From Armatimonadetes bacterium UBA5419 (GTDB lineage: Bacteria > Armatimonadota > UBA10988), in the NCBI GenBank assembly GCA_002409445.1, contig DHNJ01000065.1, positions 8,083 to 20,733 on the forward strand: a stretch of DNA of 12,651 bases. The letters run 5' to 3'. This document shows, piece by piece, positions 1 to 7,163 of the stretch. The notes beneath the pieces were generated by a model. The model saw nothing but the letters and a program-made list of their open reading frames with translations. It was not told the DNA's origin and did not search any database. Each line of letters starts with the position of its first letter. The first letter of the stretch is position 1. Position numbers and translations under genes: made by a program.

Positions 1-3000
1 AGGCGCCGGACGACTGGCTCGCCGTCCGCTTCCGGCTCCAGATCGTCAGCGCAGCGGCCGGCGCGGCGATGCACCTGTGGCTCTTCGAGAGCGACGGCGA
101 TGGTCACGTGACGCAGGTCATGTTCGACGGCCAGCCGCTCGCGCGCGCCCGGCGCGGCGTCTGGCACGAGGTGCGCGTGCCCGTCACCGCTCTCCGCTAC
201 GACCCGCGCGGTGACGGGACCAACGACCTGAGCAAGGTCAATCGCCTAATGCTGGGCTTCAACTACTCGGCTTCGGAGGTACTCGTGGACGACCTGCAGT
301 TCGAGAGTGGACCGCCGCCGGTGGTCGTGCCGCTGGTGACCAGCGACCCGTGGGCACCCGAGGACGGGCCGCGCGGCCGCCTGGCGCTGCTTGCCGAGCC
401 GGGCTTGACGGTCACCGCGGGCGGCTTCGACCCGGCAGCCCTCGCCCCCCGCCTCCGCGCTGCCGGCTTCGGCGTCACGCTAGTGCGCGCGGGCGATCTG
501 GCCGATGCCGCGCGGCTCAACCGCGACACCTTCGACATCCTGCTGCTGAACGCCCCCGACTTCCCCCTCGCCGCGCGCGACGGCCTGCGCGCGTACCTGG
601 CGGGCGGCGGCGCGTTCCTGAGCCTCGGCGGCTACGCCTTCGACCGGCCCGTGGCCGCGACCGATGGCGGCTGGGTGCCGCTGATGGCGGAGCAGCCGGA
701 CAACCGCATCAACGCCCGCTATGGCCAGCCGGGCGACACCATGAACCTCGACTCGCAGCAGATCGGCCTGTTCGACCCGACCTCCCATCTAACCCGTGTC
801 GCCTCCGCCACCCTCGGCGACCTAACACTGTTAGGTGACTACCAGGGCATGGCCGGTGTCAGCCTGGCAGGCCTCAACAGCCCGGTCTTCCCCACTGCCC
901 AAGGCACCACCGAGCCGCTTGGCCAGGCCTACGACAGCCTCGGCCGGCCGCGCGGCGCGCTGGGCATCCTGGTGCAGTTCTATGCAGGGCCGTACGCCGG
1001 CGGCGCCTGGGGCGGCTTCGGCGTGACCAACCGCGACCTGTTTGCCGACGACGAGTTCGGCCTCGACCCGCTGCTCGAGGCCTGCGACAAGCTGGTCCGC
1101 GGCGTCTACCTCGGCCCACTCACCGCCACCCCGGCGCGCGCCAACCCCGGCGAGACCGTGACCCTCAGCGCGACCGTCTACAACCGCGGCCGCCGGCCGG
1201 CCAACGCCCAGGTGCGCTTCACCTCCGGCCTGCTCAACCGCGTCGTGCCCGTCACGCTCGCCCCGGGCGAGGACACAACGTTGAGCATGGAGGGTGCCGC
1301 CGGCCTGGAGGGCATCACTGCCGTGGAAGCGCGGCTGAGCCTGGACGAGGTGCCCTGGGGCGAGGCGGCGACGGAGTTCGTCGTCTGGGACCCGACGGCG
1401 CCGGTCGCCGGCCGCCAGATCGGCTGGCAGGGCAACTACATGACCGTCAACGGCCGGCCGACCTTCCTCACCGGCACCAACCAGACCGGGGTCATGTGGG
1501 CCACAACCCGCGAGAACCCGCTGACCTGGAACGATGACTTCGCTGCCATGGCCGACGCGGGCCTGACCATCTGGCGCGTCTTGCACTGGTCGGCGCACGC
1601 CACCTTCGTCGACGGCAACCGCACCGACAACCCACTGATGCTCGCCGACGCCCCGCCCGAGAAGCTGATTCGCGAGACCGACGCCATCGTCTACCTCGCC
1701 CAGCGCCACGGGCTGATCCTCATGCTGACCGCGCACGACTGGATGGAACTGCCGCTCAGCGACGAGGAGTTGGCCGCCCAGCGCAGCTGGAACCGGTTCT
1801 GGGCCGACCGCTACCGAACGGCCCCGGGCCTCATCTGGGACCTGCAAAACGAGCCCAGCGTGACCGTCGACGCCAACAACCCGGTCCATGTCGAGCTGTT
1901 CCGGCGCTACCTGGTCGAGACCCACGGCAGCGAGGCCGCGGCCCGCACGTGGCTCGGGCTCGACGCACAGGCCGAGTTGCGGCCGGTCGCGGGTGACGGC
2001 AGCTGGGGCGACCTGCAGTCTGTCGCTCTGTACCGCTTCCGCACCTGGCTGCTGCGCCGCTGGATCAACGAGAACGTGGCGGGCCTGCGCGAGGGCAACC
2101 CGAACTCGCTGGTCACCGTCGGTTACCTCCAGTCGCGCCCGCCAGCTGACAAGATCGGCGGCCAGGTCGGCCTCGACTTCGCCAACATGCACAGCTACGA
2201 ACCGCCGCGCGACCTGCTCAGTTCGCTACGCTTCATCGACCGGCGGCCGCTGGGTCAGGGCCTGTCGATGGGTGAGTTTGGCGCGCGCAACCTGCATGAC
2301 CTGCGGGTCAACGGCGGCGACGGCGAGGCCGGCGACCAGGACCGGCGGCGCTTCGTCGCCACGCTGGGCACCGTCCTCGGCGCGGGCGGCATGTCGGCGC
2401 TGAACTGGTGCTTCCGTGGCTTGCCCGACACCGTGTTCCCCTGGGAGCTGTTCCGCGCGGACCGCGTCGGCCGACCCACGCTGGCCGATTTCCAGGCTCT
2501 AACACTGTTTAGCCGGGGCTTAGAGCCGGTCTACCAGCCGCCGAGCACCTACCTGCTCCTGCCCGACCACAACCGGCTAGGCGGCCGCTTCAACGAGCTG
2601 GACGCGGCCTGGATGCGGGCGATCGAGGCGCTGCACAGCCTGGCGGTGCCCTACGCGCCGCTGCCCGAGGAGGACCTGACCATCCCGGCCGAGGCCGACA
2701 CCATCGTCTGGCCGCTGCCCTACGGCCCCGACGAGGCGACGTTCCAGTCCGTCGAGGCCTGGGTCCGCGCGGGCGGGCAGTTGCTGCTGACTGGCGATGT
2801 CGGCTTCAATGACCGCCGCCAGTACACAATGGGCGACCGCCTAGCGCGCCTCGGCCTGCCGGCGACCCGCGGCCTCGACCCGTTCAGCGCGCCGTCCACC
2901 GAGGCGGCACCGGTCAGCGTTGCGCTCGGTGCGGGCCGGGTGACCTTCATTCCCGCGCCACTAGAGCTCGGCAGCCTGGACCAGGTCCGCGCGGCTTACG

Positions 3001-3584
3001 ACGCGTTCTTGACCGGTGCCGGGGCGCCCCGGCTGGTCACCACGCCGGAGGACGACGCGCAGTTCACCGCCGCCCATGGCGCCGACGGCTCGACGCTGTG
3101 GGTCGCGGCCAACTGGAGCCTCGATGGCGACCGGCCACTGACCGTGGGCGGCGTGACCATGCAGGTCCAGGCCGACAGCGCCGGCCTCGCCCTCCTCGCC
3201 GCCGATGGGGCGGTACTGGGCTTTGTGACCTCCGGCGACGTGAGCCAGGGCGACGTGCCGCTGGTTCGCGCCGACGGCCCGCTGACGATCGCCGGCACCG
3301 ACGGCGCGCCCCTGCTGACGGCCACTAGCCTCGTCGTGGCGCCACTCGGCGCCACCACAGCCACCTTCGCCACCCAACACGCCTGGACCGCACCGGTCGC
3401 CAGCATCGGCCTGGTCCGCGACGGCGCGTGGCAGGAGCTGGCGCGGCGGCCGGTCGCGGTCCAGCCGGGCTGGCTGGAGGTCGAGCTGGGCGAGGACCTG
3501 CTGGAGACGCTCGTGGTCATCGCCGAGCCGGCGGAGCAGGATGCGGCCCAACAGCGGGTCGTGGATCGGATGGGCATGCGGTAG
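1..3584 (+). CDS. Large multi-domain clan GH-A glycoside hydrolase (GH42/GH5-like), 5' end cut by the window
   Basis: The frame is open to the left edge (codons begin at base 3), so the ATG at 69 is probably internal and the true start and any signal peptide lie outside; 1193 residues are visible. Numbering from the ATG at 69: a beta-sandwich ending in VLVDDLQF (to about 78), which resembles a carbohydrate-binding jelly roll; a glutamine-amidotransferase-like Rossmann domain (about 103-195); a CARDB-like beta domain (about 347-440); a TIM barrel (about 445-815); a second amidotransferase-like domain resembling the GH42 trimerisation domain (about 826-915); and a C-terminal beta region. Candidate catalytic residues are E595 in DLQNEPS (acid/base) and E736 in MGEFGAR (nucleophile), the usual clan GH-A positions. 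It probably cleaves a beta-glycosidic bond in an extracellular or periplasmic sugar polymer; the substrate is unknown. It stops 42 nt before a co-directional exported protein. The fold call is firm; the exact family is not. Confidence 0.85.
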   Translation, partial: APDDWLAVRFRLQIVSAAAGAAMHLWLFESDGDGHVTQVMFDGQPLARARRGVWHEVRVPVTALRYDPRGDGTNDLSKVNRLMLGFNYSASEVLVDDLQFESGPPPVVVPLVTSDPWAPEDGPRGRLALLAEPGLTVTAGGFDPAALAPRLRAAGFGVTLVRAGDLADAARLNRDTFDILLLNAPDFPLAARDGLRAYLAGGGAFLSLGGYAFDRPVAATDGGWVPLMAEQPDNRINARYGQPGDTMNLDSQQIGLFDPTSHLTRVASATLGDLTLLGDYQGMAGVSLAGLNSPVFPTAQGTTEPLGQAYDSLGRPRGALGILVQFYAGPYAGGAWGGFGVTNRDLFADDEFGLDPLLEACDKLVRGVYLGPLTATPARANPGETVTLSATVYNRGRRPANAQVRFTSGLLNRVVPVTLAPGEDTTLSMEGAAGLEGITAVEARLSLDEVPWGEAATEFVVWDPTAPVAGRQIGWQGNYMTVNGRPTFLTGTNQTGVMWATTRENPLTWNDDFAAMADAGLTIWRVLHWSAHATFVDGNRTDNPLMLADAPPEKLIRETDAIVYLAQRHGLILMLTAHDWMELPLSDEELAAQRSWNRFWADRYRTAPGLIWDLQNEPSVTVDANNPVHVELFRRYLVETHGSEAAARTWLGLDAQAELRPVAGDGSWGDLQSVALYRFRTWLLRRWINENVAGLREGNPNSLVTVGYLQSRPPADKIGGQVGLDFANMHSYEPPRDLLSSLRFIDRRPLGQGLSMGEFGARNLHDLRVNGGDGEAGDQDRRRFVATLGTVLGAGGMSALNWCFRGLPDTVFPWELFRADRVGRPTLADFQALTLFSRGLEPVYQPPSTYLLLPDHNRLGGRFNELDAAWMRAIEALHSLAVPYAPLPEEDLTIPAEADTIVWPLPYGPDEATFQSVEAWVRAGGQLLLTGDVGFNDRRQYTMGDRLARLGLPATRGLDPFSAPSTEAAPVSVALGAGRVTFIPAPLELGSLDQVRAAYDAFLTGAGAPRLVTTPEDDAQFTAAHGADGSTLWVAANWSLDGDRPLTVGGVTMQVQADSAGLALLAADGAVLGFVTSGDVSQGDVPLVRADGPLTIAGTDGAPLLTATSLVVAPLGATTATFATQHAWTAPVASIGLVRDGAWQELARRPVAVQPGWLEVELGEDLLETLVVIAEPAEQDAAQQRVVDRMGMR
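820..836. repeat. Short palindrome inside the hydrolase gene
   Basis: ACCTAACA-C-TGTTAGGT is a perfect inverted repeat with 8-bp arms and a single central base. It is written with the AT-rich Leu codons CTA and TTA in an otherwise GC-rich gene. The core CTAACACTGTT recurs at 2499-2509. It may be a protein-binding site or chance. Confidence 0.4.
2495..2527. repeat. Inverted repeat inside the hydrolase gene
   Basis: GGCTCTAA (2495-2502) and TTAGAGCC (2520-2527) are perfect 8-bp arms around a 17-nt loop. The loop and left arm share the 11-mer CTAACACTGTT with the palindrome at 820-836. It is fully within coding sequence (LTLFSRGLE), so a function is speculative. Confidence 0.35.
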
Positions 3585-3611
3585 CGGCCGCGCAGGAACG
3601 GACGCGGTCGC
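3584..3611 (+). other. Intercistronic hairpin
   Basis: GCGGCCGCG (3584-3592) can pair with CGCGGTCGC (3603-3611) through nine pairs, one of them G-U, around a 10-nt loop. It begins on the last base of the hydrolase stop codon and lies between two co-directional genes. There is no following U-tract. It could attenuate or terminate transcription, or protect mRNA ends. Confidence 0.4.
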
Positions 3612-3626
3612 GGCGAAAGAAGGCGC

Positions 3627-6038
3627 ATGTTGCGGTACGCGTGGCTAGTCGTGCTGCTCGCGACGGCCGTGCTCGGGCAGCCGACATCGCTGTTCGACCC
3701 GACCGTGACCGTCCACGCCAACGGCCAGCCGCTCTCCGCCGTCCTCACCGACCTCATGGCCCAGTCCGGCTACCGCCTCTACCTGCCGCCGACCGACCCG
3801 GTGGCGCAGGCCGATCCGGTGGTGACCGCCGACCTAACAGGCGTCAGCCTGCACACCGCAATGGTGACGATCGGCGAACCACTCGGCCTGCGGCCTCGCC
3901 GTGTCGGTCGCATAGGTGCCTTCTATGCGCTGCGCACGCTGTCGCCGGGCCTGCCGCTGACCGTGGACGGACCGTGGGCGAGCCGGCTGTCGGCGAACCT
4001 CGTGACCGGCGTGGCGCAGCGGAGCGTGGAGAGTTCGCTCGGGCCGGTCGCGGGGCGACATCAGGCCACCCGCCTCTGGCTCACCGTGCGACCACAGGGC
4101 CGCGATGCGTTGGCCGAGGCCGCGCTGGCTGGTCTCGACTCGGGGCTGACGGCCGAGGCCTCGCCCGCTGCCCACTACCGCGTCGACACCCGACCCCGCT
4201 TCGACCGCATGCTGCTGCTCTTCAGTGACCGCATCCTGGGCCACTCGCTCAGCATCGAGTCGAACGACCTGGCCGCGCTACCCACCGCCCTGACACGCTT
4301 CGACTCCCCGCTCGTCATGTATCGCGACCTGCTCGAGAGCGTCATCGAGCTGGAGCCGGGCGTGGCCGCCGCCCCGCTGCAGGCCGGCCAGGTGCGGGTC
4401 GAGGTCCTTGACTGGCAGCCGGCCTCGGTGCAGCTACGGCTCACCTGGACCCTGGGCGACCTGGCGCAGCGGCAGGTCGACAGCCTTGCCTGGGGCCCGG
4501 ACGGTGTGTTGGAGAGCCCCCAGCTCTTCGCTGATAACGGCGGCGTGGGCGCCATCGACGAGACCGCACTCGCCCAGGTGCGTCCGCTGCCCGCCTGGAT
4601 GCTGCCGCTCCTGGCGGCGCATTCCGACGCCGCGCGGCCCGACTACGCTTTGTACAACGCCGGCAACCCGACCTACCGGCGCGACGGCGCCACACTGATC
4701 GGCATGGTCCGCCTCATGTGGTTCCGCCCACCGCCGCCGGGTAGCCGCTACTACCTGTCGGTCCTCGACCCTGGCGCGGCGACCGAGTTGGTGCCGGTAC
4801 ACGGCAGCGACCTGCCCGTCGTCTTCGCCCCGGCGGAGCCACCCTTCCTCGACGCCTGGCGCGCCGTCCGCGACCGCCACGTGCCCTGGGCGGCGCCGCC
4901 GGACGGTCTGGCGGTCACCGTCGCACCGGGTGCGGTGCTCGACCCAGTCGTGACCTTCGACTGGCCCAGCCTGCCGCTCGACCAAGCGCTCGTCCGGCTC
5001 AGTAGCGCCACCGGGCTGCCTATAGCGCAGTGGACCGACGCGCCCGCGCCGACCCGGGAGGCTGCCTGGTCTGCGACGGGTCAGCGGCTGTCGGTCGTGC
5101 TTGGCGCGATGGCCGCACAGGTCGGCGCGCGGCTGACCTGGTCGGCGCCGGACGCCGTCGACTCGCCGTCCTGGGGTTGGCACTGGGTCTGGCCACCGGC
5201 ATCGGCGCCAGCCGACCGCGTGGACCGCCGTCCCGCCGTCGCGGTCGGCGCGCGACGGCTCGTGCTCAACAACTGGCGCGAGAACATCCGCGTCGGTAGC
5301 ACTACCAACAGCCTACCCGAGAGCAACGAACAGCGCTTCATGTTCGAGCTGAGCCTCGAACCACCCGACCCACTCACCCCGAACGCGCGCCTCGACGCCG
5401 TGGTCCAGCCGTGGATCGAACTCGACGGCGAACCGACCACGGTGCTGCCCGCCGCGCTGGCGCCACCGGCGGCCTTCCCACAGGCCGCACCGCCACCACT
5501 GCCGCCGGTCGCCTGGCCGTGGGTCCGCGGCGGCATCCTCGCACGCTGCGCGCCGCCGGCCCAGCCCCCACGCCGGGCCAGCCTCGGCGGCACCCTGATC
5601 GTCCCGCCGACCGCCACGGAGGCAGCCTTCACCTTCGACAACCTCACTGCCGGCCGCGAGGTCCAGACCGACCAGGCCTACGACGTCGAGTTCCGCAGTT
5701 ACGACCGCGAGGCTGGCACGCTGCGGCTGCGCGTCCTCGGCAGCCGCGACCGGCCGGGCGAAGCACTCTTCCTCGCCCCGCCCGCACCCGAGGTGCCCGG
5801 CTTCTGGCCCTTCCGCGAGCCGGTGTTCATCGTCGAGACCGCCGCGGGCCTACGCACCGCCGCCCTGGTCTACGAGAGCATGCCGAGCCGCGATGACGCC
5901 GGGGCGCACGAGGTCCTGTACGAGGTGCGTTGCCCCGCTGGCATCGGCGAAGTGGTCGCCCTGCACGTCTCGCTGGCGGTGCCGACCAGCCGCCCGACGA
6001 CCCACCGCTTCGAGTTCCGGGACGTCGCCTTCGACTAG
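3627..6038 (+). CDS. Exported protein of unknown function with two STN-like domains
   Basis: An 803-aa protein with a typical signal peptide (residues 1-18: Arg3, then a hydrophobic run ending AVLGQ; no lipobox Cys), so it is exported. The start is supported by AAGAAGG at 3617-3623, only 3 nt from the ATG. Residues about 24-103 (VTVHANGQPLSAVLTDL, then a second amphipathic half) match the secretin/TonB short N-terminal (STN) pattern. Residues about 437-510 (VTFDWPSLPLDQALVRLSS, then GQRLSVVLGAMAAQVG) repeat the same pattern. Between them is an unrecognised region of about 330 residues. After the second copy come a Pro/Ala-rich linker (about 608-650) and a C-terminal beta-rich domain. No secretin pore or TonB-dependent barrel is present. 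It follows the glycoside hydrolase by 42 nt and is probably co-transcribed. A periplasmic or surface role in binding or assembly is inferred only from STN domains. Confidence 0.85.
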   Translation: MLRYAWLVVLLATAVLGQPTSLFDPTVTVHANGQPLSAVLTDLMAQSGYRLYLPPTDPVAQADPVVTADLTGVSLHTAMVTIGEPLGLRPRRVGRIGAFYALRTLSPGLPLTVDGPWASRLSANLVTGVAQRSVESSLGPVAGRHQATRLWLTVRPQGRDALAEAALAGLDSGLTAEASPAAHYRVDTRPRFDRMLLLFSDRILGHSLSIESNDLAALPTALTRFDSPLVMYRDLLESVIELEPGVAAAPLQAGQVRVEVLDWQPASVQLRLTWTLGDLAQRQVDSLAWGPDGVLESPQLFADNGGVGAIDETALAQVRPLPAWMLPLLAAHSDAARPDYALYNAGNPTYRRDGATLIGMVRLMWFRPPPPGSRYYLSVLDPGAATELVPVHGSDLPVVFAPAEPPFLDAWRAVRDRHVPWAAPPDGLAVTVAPGAVLDPVVTFDWPSLPLDQALVRLSSATGLPIAQWTDAPAPTREAAWSATGQRLSVVLGAMAAQVGARLTWSAPDAVDSPSWGWHWVWPPASAPADRVDRRPAVAVGARRLVLNNWRENIRVGSTTNSLPESNEQRFMFELSLEPPDPLTPNARLDAVVQPWIELDGEPTTVLPAALAPPAAFPQAAPPPLPPVAWPWVRGGILARCAPPAQPPRRASLGGTLIVPPTATEAAFTFDNLTAGREVQTDQAYDVEFRSYDREAGTLRLRVLGSRDRPGEALFLAPPAPEVPGFWPFREPVFIVETAAGLRTAALVYESMPSRDDAGAHEVLYEVRCPAGIGEVVALHVSLAVPTSRPTTHRFEFRDVAFD

Positions 6039-6050
6039 GCCCCCAACGCA

Positions 6051-6085
6051 CCGCACCCGCCGGCTCGAAAGCACGGCGGGTGCGG
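6051..6085. terminator. Hairpin between converging genes, likely bidirectional terminator
   Basis: CCGCACCCGCCG (6051-6062) and CGGCGGGTGCGG (6074-6085) are perfect 12-bp arms. The 11-nt interior can form a further 3-bp GCT/AGC stem capped by CGAA. It lies 12 nt after the stop of the + strand STN protein and 24 nt after the stop of the - strand isomerase, the expected place for a shared terminator. No T-tract follows on either side. Confidence 0.7.
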
Positions 6086-6109
6086 GTGATGGTTCGGTGA
6101 CGCGCGGTG

Positions 6110-7102
6110 TTACTGCGCGAACTGCGCGTCGAAGGCGATCTTGCTCGGCGCGAAGTCGAGGTCGCGGACGAACTCGACCGCCTCGCGGGCGCCGTGCTCG
6201 CGGTCCATGCCGCTGTCCTCCCACTCGACGCTGAGCGGGCCGTCGTAGCCTGCGCGGTTCAGCGCGCGGATGATCGACTCGAAGTCGATGTCACCGCGGC
6301 CCGGCGAGCGGAAGTCCCAACCGCGGCGGTTGTCGCCGAAGTTGATGTGGCTGGCCAGGATGCCGCTGCGGCCATCGAGCGTGACGATCGCGTCCTTGAT
6401 GTGGACGTGGAAGATGCGATCGGCGAAGCGGTCGACGAACGCCGCCGGGTCGACCAACTGCCAGCGCAGGTGGCTCGGGTCGAAGTTGATGCCGAAGCTC
6501 TCGTGACCGCCGACGGCCTCGATCGCGCGCTCGGTGCTGTAGTAGTCGTAGGCGATCTCGGTCGGGTGGACCTCGAGGGCGAACTTCACGTCACACTTCT
6601 TGCACTCGTCGAGGATCGGCATGAACCGCTCCGCGAACTCCTTGTAGCCGGCGTCGACGTCGGCGTCGGAGGTCGGCGGGAAGAAGTAGAGCTTGTGCCA
6701 GATCGGCGAGCCGGTGAAGCCCGTCAGGATCTTGACGCCCATGTTGGCCGCCGCGCGGACCGAGAGGATCATCTCCTCGGTCGCCCGCTGCCGCACGCCC
6801 TCGGGATCGCCGTCGCCCCAGACGCGGGCGGGCAGGATCGGCTTGTGCCGCTCATCGATCGGGTCGCAGACGGCCTGGCCGACGAGGTGGTTGCTCATCG
6901 CCCAGCACTTCAGCCCGTACTCCTTGAGCTTGGCCAGCTTGGCGTCGCAGTAGGCCTGGTCCTGGCCCTCGACCGCGTCGAAGAAGTCACCGGAGATCGG
7001 CAACTCAACGCCGTCGTAGCCAAACTCGCGGACCTTGGCAAAGGCCTCGTCGGTGTTCAGGTCGGCCCACTGGCCGAGAAACAGGGTAACCGGTCGTGCC
7101 AT
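6110..7102 (-). CDS. Sugar phosphate isomerase/epimerase (xylose-isomerase-like TIM barrel)
   Basis: A 330-aa protein of the AP-endonuclease-2/xylose-isomerase-like TIM-barrel family, which interconverts ketoses or epimerises sugars using a divalent metal. Likely metal ligands are E177 (ALEVHP), D208 (NFDPSHL), H234 (HVHIKD) and E293 (SVEWED). The E-D-H spacings (31 and 26) resemble those I recall for ketose 3-epimerases; the last step is longer (59), implying an insert of about 24 residues, roughly 240-275. There is no signal peptide, so it is cytoplasmic. The start is supported by an AAAGGTGAG Shine-Dalgarno directly upstream. It lies 61 nt downstream of metG on the same strand. The exact substrate cannot be read from sequence; 3-keto-sugar isomerases and inosose-type dehydratases share this fold. 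Confidence 0.88.
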   Translation of the reverse strand: MARPVTLFLGQWADLNTDEAFAKVREFGYDGVELPISGDFFDAVEGQDQAYCDAKLAKLKEYGLKCWAMSNHLVGQAVCDPIDERHKPILPARVWGDGDPEGVRQRATEEMILSVRAAANMGVKILTGFTGSPIWHKLYFFPPTSDADVDAGYKEFAERFMPILDECKKCDVKFALEVHPTEIAYDYYSTERAIEAVGGHESFGINFDPSHLRWQLVDPAAFVDRFADRIFHVHIKDAIVTLDGRSGILASHINFGDNRRGWDFRSPGRGDIDFESIIRALNRAGYDGPLSVEWEDSGMDREHGAREAVEFVRDLDFAPSKIAFDAQFAQ

Positions 7103-7124
7103 CGTCTCACCTTTCTTGTCATCA

Positions 7125-7148
7125 GTGGCAGGGCCCCTTTCGCCCCAC
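7125..7148 (-). other. Imperfect hairpin between metG and the isomerase gene
   Basis: On the - strand GTGGGGC can pair with a GCC...CCAC arm carrying a 3-nt bulge, with a loop of about 7 nt. It sits 15 nt after the metG stop and 22 nt before the isomerase start. It is a weak candidate terminator with no U-tract. Apart from this and the isomerase ribosome binding site I see nothing in the 61-nt gap. Confidence 0.3.
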
Positions 7149-7163
7149 CCCGCAACAACTCCT

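Noticed and set aside
69..71. ATG at 69 as the true start of the hydrolase
   Set aside because: The frame stays open to the window edge and the 22 residues before it fit the same beta-sandwich domain; the real start lies upstream.
831..2192. 453-aa open frame on the - strand
   Set aside because: It is a GC-rich shadow of the hydrolase gene; its translation is low-complexity Val/Gly/Arg/Ala sequence with no recognisable domain.
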